From Acetobacteraceae bacterium (GTDB taxonomy: Bacteria; Pseudomonadota; Alphaproteobacteria; Acetobacterales; Acetobacteraceae), in NCBI GenBank assembly GCA_019237355.1, contig JAFAHH010001080.1, forward strand, positions 1 to 5,689: DNA of 5,689 nt. Direction: 5' to 3'. The notes beneath the pieces are model-generated. The model did no database searches and was not told where the DNA came from. It saw only the letters and a list, made by a program, of their open reading frames with translations. The position numbers were made by a program, and so were the translations under genes. Shown here in pieces: positions 1 through 5,437 of this stretch. Numbering within the stretch: the stretch's first letter is position 1; the number at the start of each line of letters is the position of its first letter.

Positions 1-260
1 GCCATTGATACGGCCATCAGGAACAACGCGCCGCTCTCGCGGGCGATACGGTTCAGGAGTTCGATGAGTGCTTCAGGGCTGGCCGGCCTGAGATAACCCC
101 GGTGCAGCCTCCGCGAGTAAAGTCCGATGCCGCGGGAGTTACGTGCCATGCCGTGCACCGCGACGCCACGCTCGCCGAGTTCGCGCAATACGGTAAGCCC
201 GATCGGCGTGTCGATGCCGAGCAAGATTACCGGTGGCAGGCCGGACCCTCGTTGGTTCAC
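1..260 (-). CDS. ATP-grasp ligase-like protein, N-terminal part (runs off window edge)
   Basis: Eighty-six codons are visible before the gene leaves the window. After a short polar start the protein has a hydrophobic strand and turn at residues 11-21 (VILLGIDTPIG). A helix with RELGERGV (26-33), a second strand VAVHGMAR (33-40) and the segment SRGIGLYSR (42-50) follow. This is the Rossmann-like pre-ATP-grasp domain typical of carboxylate-amine ligase-like ATP-grasp proteins. The ATP-binding and catalytic domain lies outside the window, so substrate and activity cannot be judged. The start is GTG at 260-258, sharing four bases (GTGA) with the stop of the upstream phosphatase gene. No strong ribosome site precedes it, so translation is probably coupled. 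The first in-frame ATG is residue 38, inside the fold, which makes it an unlikely start. Family assignment is fairly good; function is unknown. Confidence 0.7.
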   Translation of the reverse strand, partial: MNQRGSGLPPVILLGIDTPIGLTVLRELGERGVAVHGMARNSRGIGLYSRRLHRGYLRPASPEALIELLNRIARESGALFLMAVSM

Positions 261-868
261 CGAGCGCGATCCAGGTGTTCCAGCATGGTGCGCACGGCGG
301 AATCGATCAGCGCAAAGCAGGTATCGAAATATCCCGGCGTCAGCAGATGCGGGTCGTGCAGATGCGGCCGCGAGGGCCGGGACCAGAGACCAAGCAGCGT
401 GACCTGGACCCCAGGTGCGGCCCCAAAGCGGCCCATAAGCGTGCGGGCCTGGTGCGGCTCCATAGCGACCAGCAGATCGCCCTGAGCGACCCCAAAGTCG
501 GCGATGTTGCATGAGCGATGGACGTGCAAATCGATGCCGCGCCGCTCCGCCACGGCGCACGCCGTTGGGTCGGCGGGGCAGCCGCTGGCGCCTGATATGG
601 CCATCGACGTGGCGGAGTAGCCGAGTAGCTTCGCCCTGTGATCAGCGTAGGCGCTGCGGCAAATATTACCGGCGCAAACGAACACGAGGCGCCGCACGCA
701 TGCCCAGTCTGGCCGCTCAAAGGGGCGCAGCCTGCCGGCGGCTTGTTCCGCCCGTGCCAAACAAAGCCGTCCCAATCCGCGGACTGTGCCGAAACGCCGC
801 TGGACGTAGGGTGGGCCATTGGTGAGCCGCAGATAAACGGCGCTGGCCCGGCTGGTCTGCCTTCTCAC
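257..868 (-). CDS. Low-molecular-weight protein tyrosine phosphatase-like protein
   Basis: The protein is 203 residues from the GTG at 868. The phosphatase P-loop is clear: VFVCAGNICRS at residues 62-72, giving C-x5-R with Cys65 and Arg71. The general-acid region is present as DPH at 172-174, where the family usually has a DP-containing motif. RGIDLHVHRS (110-119) and DLLVAMEPH (131-139) are also typical LMW-PTP segments. In the family the Cys forms a phosphocysteine intermediate, and targets are often tyrosine kinases or other factors of exopolysaccharide export. A basic extension of about 57 residues precedes the P-loop. A stop lies three codons upstream of 868, and no ATG is available. GTG at codon 58 would give the usual short family form, so the start is uncertain. 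Ala replaces the Pro that commonly follows CRS. The gene overlaps the ATP-grasp gene by four bases, suggesting one operon. The protein target is unknown. Confidence 0.85.
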   Translation of the reverse strand: MRRQTSRASAVYLRLTNGPPYVQRRFGTVRGLGRLCLARAEQAAGRLRPFERPDWACVRRLVFVCAGNICRSAYADHRAKLLGYSATSMAISGASGCPADPTACAVAERRGIDLHVHRSCNIADFGVAQGDLLVAMEPHQARTLMGRFGAAPGVQVTLLGLWSRPSRPHLHDPHLLTPGYFDTCFALIDSAVRTMLEHLDRAR

Positions 869-1153
869 TCTGCGTCAGTCTCGTCAAATCGCCAAAAGCC
901 GGCAGCCATTGCCTCCAATCCTGCCTTCGAACGAGCTCGATATAAACCATCCGAGAGGGGCTGTGATAGCGGGTTCCTCTAAGTCGCGGCGCGGACGGTT
1001 TCGGGCCAATCGAGCACGTGCGTATCCGTTCGCGCGATCGCGAGCTGGTCGGCGCCATGGCGCTAGGCCACGCCGAATGCGGGGCTACTATGCTAGACTA
1101 AGGTCAAATTCTAGATATGCTGGGCCGGGAAAGCCGGGAGCAAGAGGCGGTTC
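869..1153. promoter_or_regulatory. Divergent intergenic region between phosphatase and deacetylase genes
   Basis: This 285-base stretch separates two genes that point away from each other, so it must hold promoters for both, at least for their local transcription. Two perfect palindromes are visible: CGCGATCGCG at 1033-1042 and GCGCCATGGCGC at 1052-1063. A looser inverted pair, CTAGA at 1093-1097 and TCTAG at 1110-1114, lies near the deacetylase start. A TATAAA occurs at 941-946, but no convincing -35 partner was found on either strand. The ribosome site for the deacetylase is probably AGAGG at 1143-1147. Reading frames crossing the region look like arginine-rich shadows, and I see no gene here. 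The regulatory role is inferred from gene orientation only. Confidence 0.45.
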
Positions 1154-2161
1154 ATGGCCGGCCCAATTGATGTCTGCCTTACCGTGGATGTAGAATTTAG
1201 TCTTGGGTCTGCCTTTTCGGTACAAGGAGCCGAGCCGATCGGCGATGACCGGGTTTATTGCCGAGTTGGCGGCCGGGAATGGGGGCTCGGTTTTCTCCTC
1301 AAAACATTCGCGCAGTATGGGATCAACGCTACCTTCTTTGTAGAGGCCCTGCATCCGAACTATTTCGGCTATGCGCCAATGGAACGGGCGGTGCAGAAAA
1401 TATTGCGTGCCGGCCACGACGTGCAACTCCATTTGCACCCACAATGGTTGTTTTTTGCAGACCCGCATTGGCGGCGCAAAACCGATGCCGGGCCGCCGAA
1501 TGATGATCTTCATGGGCGCTCGGAAGATGAAGTGGTCCGGATCATCGAGATGGGTCTGGCCGCGTTCGCCCGATGGAATGCACCTCGGCCGATCGCGTTG
1601 CGCACGGGCCGGCTGCGGGCTGACCGGGCGATTTATCGCGCGATGGCGCGGACTGGAATCCGGCTTTCCTCCAATATCGGCTGGGGATGGTTTCAGCCCG
1701 CCGAGCAAGAGCTGCGCATTTCCGCGGGACGCGCCTGGATCGAAGGCGTGCTCGAAGCTCCCGTGATGACGTATCGCCAATTTGCAAGCCCCCCGCTTAA
1801 GCCGCTGAGGTTATTTACGGTGACGAGCACCTCGGTTGCAGAGGCCCGTTCGCTGCTTGATCAGGCTTGGCAAGCGCAGATCTCTCCTGTCGTCATTCTC
1901 ACGCATCCTTTCGAATTCGTCCGTTACTTCGGGTCAATAAGTCCCGTGACTGCAAGCCGGATCAATGTGGGTCGGCTCGAGGCTTTGTGCCGGAAGATCG
2001 CCAATGAACCCGAGCGGTTTCGCTCCCGGTCTTTTTCCGGTGCTGCCGAGGATTGGACTGTTCTGCCCGCCTTGAAGCCAGACCCCCTCCGGCCGCCAGC
2101 GATCGCAACCGCGGCGCGCCTCGTTTCAAATAAAATAAATGATACAATTTCATGGCTTTGA
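1154..2161 (+). CDS. Polysaccharide deacetylase-family (NodB-like) protein
   Basis: The protein is 335 residues with no signal peptide or membrane segment. NodB-fold motifs appear in order. TVDVEF at 10-15 supplies the motif 1 acidic residues (Asp12, Glu14). GINATFF at 56-62 is a core strand. GHDVQLHLHPQW at 87-98 supplies metal-binding histidines (88, 93, 95). ALRTGRLRAD at 148-157 holds the motif 3 arginine. VILTHPFEF at 247-255 carries the late motif His251. Known members remove acyl groups from N-acetyl sugars using a metal ion, but several relatives act on other substrates. The HLHP variant resembles members found beside cell-surface polysaccharide genes. The ATG at 1154 has AGAGG six bases upstream and sits just before the first motif. 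The 3' end is AT-rich. The neighbouring phosphatase and ATP-grasp genes suggest a shared envelope or small-molecule modification role, which is inference. Confidence 0.8.
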   Translation: MAGPIDVCLTVDVEFSLGSAFSVQGAEPIGDDRVYCRVGGREWGLGFLLKTFAQYGINATFFVEALHPNYFGYAPMERAVQKILRAGHDVQLHLHPQWLFFADPHWRRKTDAGPPNDDLHGRSEDEVVRIIEMGLAAFARWNAPRPIALRTGRLRADRAIYRAMARTGIRLSSNIGWGWFQPAEQELRISAGRAWIEGVLEAPVMTYRQFASPPLKPLRLFTVTSTSVAEARSLLDQAWQAQISPVVILTHPFEFVRYFGSISPVTASRINVGRLEALCRKIANEPERFRSRSFSGAAEDWTVLPALKPDPLRPPAIATAARLVSNKINDTISWL

Positions 2162-2168
2162 CTTTGTA

Positions 2169-2948
2169 TTAGGCGCTCAAGCAAGCAACAACGGCCGGCA
2201 ATAGACGCGGATCTCCAAGGGCGAGTGCCCGGCCATCGCCATCCGGGCGTAAGGGCCGGCCTTCCCAGTCCGTCATTCGCCCGCCTGCGCCCTCGATGAC
2301 TGGCATCAGCGCCGCCCAATCCCACAGCTTCAAGCCGGCCTCGGCGACGATATCGATCTGGCCTAAGGCGAGCAGGCCATAAGCGTAACAATCGCCACCC
2401 CAAGTCGTCCGGCCTACAACGGCCGCGAGGCGGCTCCAAGAACCCCTGTGCGGACCCAAGAGTTCGGGGCTGGTGCAGGACAGCTCCGCTTGATCGAGTG
2501 AAGCACAAGCCCGGCAGCCAATCCGGCCACCAAACGATCCGCGAAATGCGGTCTGGCGGCCTTTGACGCCGATCCATCGCTCGCGTGTTATTGGCTGGTC
2601 GATGACTCCGAGGATAGGGTGGCCGCCATCGAGTAAGCCGATGAGGGTTCCGAAAATGGGTCGGCCGGTGATGAAGGCGCGAGTGCCATCGATTGGGTCG
2701 AGCACCCATCGGAACCGTGCTTCAGGACGGTCCAGCCCAAATTCCTCGCCGAGGATTCCGTGCCCAGGATAGCGTTCGGCGAGGACGGCGCGCATGGCGC
2801 GCTCCGCGCTTCGGTCCGCGATAGTGACCGGGCTCCGATCGTGCTTCGGGTCGGCCGCTAATCCAGCCTGTCGGAAGAACGGGCGGATTACGGCCCCGGC
2901 CACATCAGCGGCTGCCTCTGCGGCCGCAATCAGGGGCTCGAGGTTCAG
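2169..2948 (-). CDS. hisN: Histidinol-phosphatase, inositol monophosphatase family (HisN type)
   Basis: The 259-residue product carries the metal-dependent phosphatase signature. VTIADR is at 41-46, GEEFG at 67-71, DPIDGT at 84-89, and WDWAALMPVIEGAGG at 209-223. Metal ligands expected in the family are Glu68 or Glu69, Asp84, Asp87 and Asp210. The stretch GVIDQPITRERWIGV (114-128) is characteristic of the HisN branch, which converts histidinol phosphate to histidinol in histidine synthesis in the cytoplasm. A related inositol- or sugar-phosphatase role cannot be excluded. The start is problematic: homology begins at about NLEPLIAAAE, where no ATG, GTG or TTG exists. I chose CTG at 2948-2946, overlapping the cytochrome stop as CTGA. 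TTG at 3158 would add 70 residues with no family resemblance, read out of frame inside the cytochrome gene. GTG at codon 16 would remove most of the first helix. Translation is probably coupled to the cytochrome gene. Confidence 0.85.
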   Translation of the reverse strand: MNLEPLIAAAEAAADVAGAVIRPFFRQAGLAADPKHDRSPVTIADRSAERAMRAVLAERYPGHGILGEEFGLDRPEARFRWVLDPIDGTRAFITGRPIFGTLIGLLDGGHPILGVIDQPITRERWIGVKGRQTAFRGSFGGRIGCRACASLDQAELSCTSPELLGPHRGSWSRLAAVVGRTTWGGDCYAYGLLALGQIDIVAEAGLKLWDWAALMPVIEGAGGRMTDWEGRPLRPDGDGRALALGDPRLLPAVVACLSA

Positions 2949-3652
2949 GGCGACTTCGCGGCTGGCGTGGGCGTCCCGGGAGGAGCCGCCCCCTGGCTTG
3001 CGGGCGGTGTCGGGGCGGCGCCGGACGCCCCCGTTGGGGATTGGTTGCCGCCGGTCCCGCTCGGCGGGGGCTGGGTCGCTGATTGCTCGCCAGGTTTGGG
3101 TGCGGCGGTCTCCGCGCTCGGCAGGGGCAGAGGGTTCGGCGAAAGCCCGCGGAGCCAAGCAATGACGTTGGCACGCTGCTTGTCATCGCTGATGCCGGGG
3201 AAGGCCATACGCGTCCCGGGCGCATAGGCGCTAGGCTTGTAAAGCCATTCATTCAGCGCCTCGTAATCCCAAGGTCCCTTCTTGGCTTTGATCGCATCGG
3301 AATAATTGAACCCTTCCATGTGGGCGTGCGGGCCTCCGACCACGCCGTAGAGGTTGGGTCCGACGCCGGCTTTGCCGCCTTGATCGAATGTATGGCAGGA
3401 GGAGCAGAGCTTTTTAGCCGTGGCTTCACCCTCGGCTGGGTTAGCCGCGGCAAGCAGCGGGGCTATCGGCGCTGGTCCTTTTTCCGTGGGCGCGCCTCCG
3501 GCTGGAGGGGCCGGCGCCCCCTCGACCTTCATCGCTGTCTGTTTTGGGTACTCCGGCTCGACGAGCAACTCGCCGATCGTGCCGAAGATAAAGTAGGCAA
3601 TGCCAGCGACCAGCACCGCGGCGCAGGCCTTATTCAGTTCCATACTGTCCAT
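2945..3652 (-). CDS. Membrane-anchored class I cytochrome c (CycM-like)
   Basis: This 235-residue protein starts MDSMELNKAC and has one hydrophobic segment at about 9-31 (AAVLVAGIAYFIFG within it). That segment acts as an uncleaved membrane anchor and places the rest in the periplasm. A Pro/Ala-rich linker (about 46-70) precedes the haem domain. CSSCH at 83-87 binds haem covalently through Cys83 and Cys86, with His87 as axial ligand. GVGPNLYGVVGG (97-108) and TRMAFPGI (147-154) follow, with Met149 the likely sixth ligand. Family members carry electrons between membrane complexes such as bc1 and terminal oxidases. A tail of about 65 residues (171-235), rich in Pro, Ala, Gly, Ser and Thr, follows the haem domain and looks disordered. 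The ATG at 3652 has AAGG ending about eight bases upstream; the ATG at 3643 is less well spaced. Its stop overlaps the candidate hisN start. The exact redox partner is unknown. Confidence 0.9.
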   Translation of the reverse strand: MDSMELNKACAAVLVAGIAYFIFGTIGELLVEPEYPKQTAMKVEGAPAPPAGGAPTEKGPAPIAPLLAAANPAEGEATAKKLCSSCHTFDQGGKAGVGPNLYGVVGGPHAHMEGFNYSDAIKAKKGPWDYEALNEWLYKPSAYAPGTRMAFPGISDDKQRANVIAWLRGLSPNPLPLPSAETAAPKPGEQSATQPPPSGTGGNQSPTGASGAAPTPPASQGAAPPGTPTPAAKSP

Positions 3653-3839
3653 ATCGGCGGCCCTTCTTTCAGGAAACGCCGGCGCGACGTTGCACGCGGC
3701 CGAACACCCACCCTAGCTTTGATCCTAGAGCCGATTCACGGCTCCTGGTAAGGCTTCGCCTTCCAGTCAAGCCGGATCGGCTCTAAGACCGAGGCAGCAT
3801 AGCAAAGCATTCTGGCGCTTCAACCCAAGCGGCCCGGCC
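3653..3839. promoter_or_regulatory. Divergent intergenic region between cytochrome c gene and kdsB
   Basis: The cytochrome/hisN unit and the kdsB/pheA unit point away from each other here, so promoters for both should lie in these 187 bases. On the minus strand, AGAAGGG (plus-strand positions 3661-3667) is a good ribosome site for the cytochrome ATG at 3652. No comparable purine-rich site precedes the kdsB ATG at 3840. I could not identify confident -35/-10 pairs. The dominant feature is the nested palindrome at 3726-3785, listed separately, which falls in the likely leader of either transcript. Confidence 0.5.
3726..3785. repeat. Nested 60-base intergenic palindrome with two alternative folds
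   Basis: The outer arms are a perfect 10-base inverted repeat: TAGAGCCGAT at 3726-3735 and ATCGGCTCTA at 3776-3785. Inside them CGGCT (3739-3743) pairs with AGCCG (3770-3774). Within that, TGG plus AAGGC (3746-3748, 3750-3754) pair with GCCTT plus CCA (3758-3762, 3763-3765) around a TTC loop. Together these make one long, slightly bulged hairpin. The same bases can instead form GAGCCG/CGGCTC (3728-3733 with 3739-3744) and AGCCG/CGGCT (3770-3774 with 3778-3782) on either side of the unchanged central hairpin. The pairing is directly visible. Whether it is a dispersed palindromic element, an RNA leader structure or a protein-binding site is not known. No T-tract suggests a simple terminator. 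Confidence 0.75.
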
Positions 3840-4568
3840 ATGAATCCGATCGTCATCATTCCCGCCCGCATGGCCTCCACTCGGTTGCCCGGCAAGCCGC
3901 TGGCCGAGATCGGAGGGCAACCGATGATCGTCCATGTGCTGGCGCGCGCTCAGCAAGCATGCATCGGGCCGGTTGCGGTTGCCTGTGGGGAGCTGGTCAT
4001 TTTCGATGCGGTGCGCCGAGCGGGAGGAACGGCCGTTTTGACCGACCCTGCCCTGCCGAGCGGGTCCGACCGGGTGGATGCGGCGCTGGCGTCCCTCGAC
4101 CCGGCGGGGGTGCATGATGTCGTGGTGAACTTGCAAGGCGATCTGCCCACGCTCCCGCCCGACTATCTCCGGACGGTGCTGCTGCCCCTCGGGGATCCGG
4201 CGGTGGATATCGCCACCTTGGCGGCGCCGATCCGAAGCGAGGCGGAGGCAAAGGTGGCTTCGGTGGTTAAGGTAGCCTGCGGTTTTGATCACCAGCGCGC
4301 GGTTGCGCCCGCAATCTACTTCTCGCGGCTGCCAATCCCTGGAGGAGAAGGGCCCCGCTGGCACCATATCGGGATTTATGCGTTCCGCCGGGCGGCACTC
4401 GCGCGCTTCGTGGCCCTTCCGGAAAGCCCGCTTGAGAAGCGGGAGAAGCTAGAGCAGCTTCGTGCCCTGGAGGCGGGAATGCGAATCGGTTGCGCGCTTG
4501 TCGCAGAGGCTCCGTTTGGGGTGGATACGCCGGCGGATTTGGAAAGGGCAAGGATGGTTTTGCGATGA
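3840..4568 (+). CDS. kdsB: 3-deoxy-manno-octulosonate cytidylyltransferase (CMP-Kdo synthetase)
   Basis: KdsB joins Kdo to CMP from CTP in the cytoplasm, activating the sugar for lipid A-core (LPS) assembly. The 242-residue product has the usual length. The nucleotide-binding N-terminus is IIPARMASTRLPGKPL (6-21). SGSDRVDAAL is at 74-83, and VVNLQGDLP at 95-103 contains the metal-binding Asp101. HHIGIYAFRR is at 175-184, LEKREKLEQLRALE at 198-211, and VDTPADLERAR at 228-238 holds the second metal-site Asp229. The NLQGDLP form replaces the NVQGDEP familiar from enterobacterial enzymes; I recall the Leu form from alphaproteobacterial KdsB. The ATG at 3840 lies immediately before the first strand, but no clear ribosome site precedes it. 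The stop overlaps the pheA start as ATGA, so the two genes are probably cotranscribed. Confidence 0.95.
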   Translation: MNPIVIIPARMASTRLPGKPLAEIGGQPMIVHVLARAQQACIGPVAVACGELVIFDAVRRAGGTAVLTDPALPSGSDRVDAALASLDPAGVHDVVVNLQGDLPTLPPDYLRTVLLPLGDPAVDIATLAAPIRSEAEAKVASVVKVACGFDHQRAVAPAIYFSRLPIPGGEGPRWHHIGIYAFRRAALARFVALPESPLEKREKLEQLRALEAGMRIGCALVAEAPFGVDTPADLERARMVLR

Positions 4569-5437
4569 CGGGCAAGATTGCCTTTCAGGGGATGCGGGGG
4601 GCTTATTCGGATCTCGCGTGCCGGGCCGCTTATCCGGATATGGTTACGCTACCGTGCCCTACCTTCGAGTCAGTGATTGAAGCGGTGAGGGAGGGCGAGG
4701 CCCAGCTTGGGATGCTTGCATGTGAAAACAGTGTGGCTGGCCGGGTGCCGGACGTGCATCATCTTTTGCCGGATAGCGGGCTTTTCGCTGTGGCCGAGCA
4801 TTTCCAGCGAGTCGAGCACTGCCTGCTTGCACCCCGCGGGGCCACGCTTGCCGGGCTGCGGCGGGCGCATTCGCATCCAATGGCGCTCGGGCAGGTCCGG
4901 CGGGTGCTGAAGGCGCTTTCATTACAGCCCGTTGTAGAGGCCGATACGGCAGGGGCCGCGCAGCTTGTGGCGCGGCTGGGCGATCCTGCCGATGCGGCGG
5001 TCGCGTCCTCGCTGGCGGCAGAGATCTATGATTTGGTGATTTTGCGCCGGAACATCGAAGACGCTCTGCACAACACGACGCGTTTCTATGTGATGGCACG
5101 GCGGCCAATCCGTCCCGACCCGGCGCGCAGCGACTTGATGACGACGTTTGTGTTTCGAGTCAGGAACGTGCCGGCAGCGCTCTATAAGGCCCTCGGGGGG
5201 TTCGCCACGAACGGGGTCAATCTCGAGAAGATTGAAAGCTACATGTTGGGCGGCGCATTCCGGGCGACCCAGTTCATGTGCGATGTCGATGGGCATCCGG
5301 AGCAGCCGGCGTTACGCCGGGCGCTCGAGGAGCTTTCTTTCTTTTCCACGGAGATTCGGATTTTGGGCGTGTATCCGGTATCGCCATTCCGGGCGGAAGC
5401 GGTCGAAGAGCCGGAGGCGGACTCGCATTTTGCCTAA
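4565..5437 (+). CDS. pheA: Prephenate dehydratase with C-terminal ACT domain
   Basis: The enzyme converts prephenate to phenylpyruvate in phenylalanine synthesis. The 290-residue product is monofunctional: no chorismate mutase domain precedes it. The catalytic domain spans about 4-180, with FQGMRGAYSD (7-16), ACENSVAGRVPDVHHLL (52-68), HSHPMALGQ (102-110) and the active-site motif NTTRFYV (170-176). An ACT domain at about 194-270 follows, with PAALYKALGGFATNGVNLEK (203-222) and IESYMLGG (223-230). In the family this domain binds phenylalanine for feedback inhibition. It has IESYM where the well-studied enterobacterial enzyme has ESRP, a change I associate with alphaproteobacterial forms. The start is ATG 4565, overlapping the kdsB stop (ATGA). 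An in-frame ATG at 4490 would add 25 residues unlike the family, from inside kdsB. An acidic tail (EAVEEPEAD) ends the protein. Confidence 0.95.
   Translation: MTGKIAFQGMRGAYSDLACRAAYPDMVTLPCPTFESVIEAVREGEAQLGMLACENSVAGRVPDVHHLLPDSGLFAVAEHFQRVEHCLLAPRGATLAGLRRAHSHPMALGQVRRVLKALSLQPVVEADTAGAAQLVARLGDPADAAVASSLAAEIYDLVILRRNIEDALHNTTRFYVMARRPIRPDPARSDLMTTFVFRVRNVPAALYKALGGFATNGVNLEKIESYMLGGAFRATQFMCDVDGHPEQPALRRALEELSFFSTEIRILGVYPVSPFRAEAVEEPEADSHFA

Noticed and set aside
102..514. Plus-strand frames opposite the phosphatase and ATP-grasp genes
   Set aside because: The minus strand carries clear family motifs over the same bases. The plus-strand products are Arg/Ser-rich and featureless.
941..946. 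TATAAA as a -10 promoter element
   Set aside because: No acceptable -35 hexamer was found at 16-18 bases on either strand, so calling a promoter would be guesswork.
717..1058. Minus-strand 113-residue frame across the phosphatase 5' end and the intergenic region
   Set aside because: It overlaps the phosphatase gene in another frame, has no recognisable domain, and has a shadow-like composition.
2949..3158. Upstream 70-residue extension of the hisN frame to TTG 3158
   Set aside because: The extension is charged and Pro/Arg-rich, unlike the family. It lies wholly inside the cytochrome gene in another frame and has no ribosome site.
3726..3785. tRNA or tRNA remnant in the nested palindrome
   Set aside because: The three-hairpin fold looks superficially like a cloverleaf, but there is no separate acceptor stem, no T-loop consensus, and the arms are too short.
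4490..4564. Upstream in-frame ATG for pheA at 4490
   Set aside because: The added 25 residues are Gly/Arg-rich with no family similarity and overlap kdsB. ATG 4565 fits the conserved N-terminus and gives the typical ATGA overlap.
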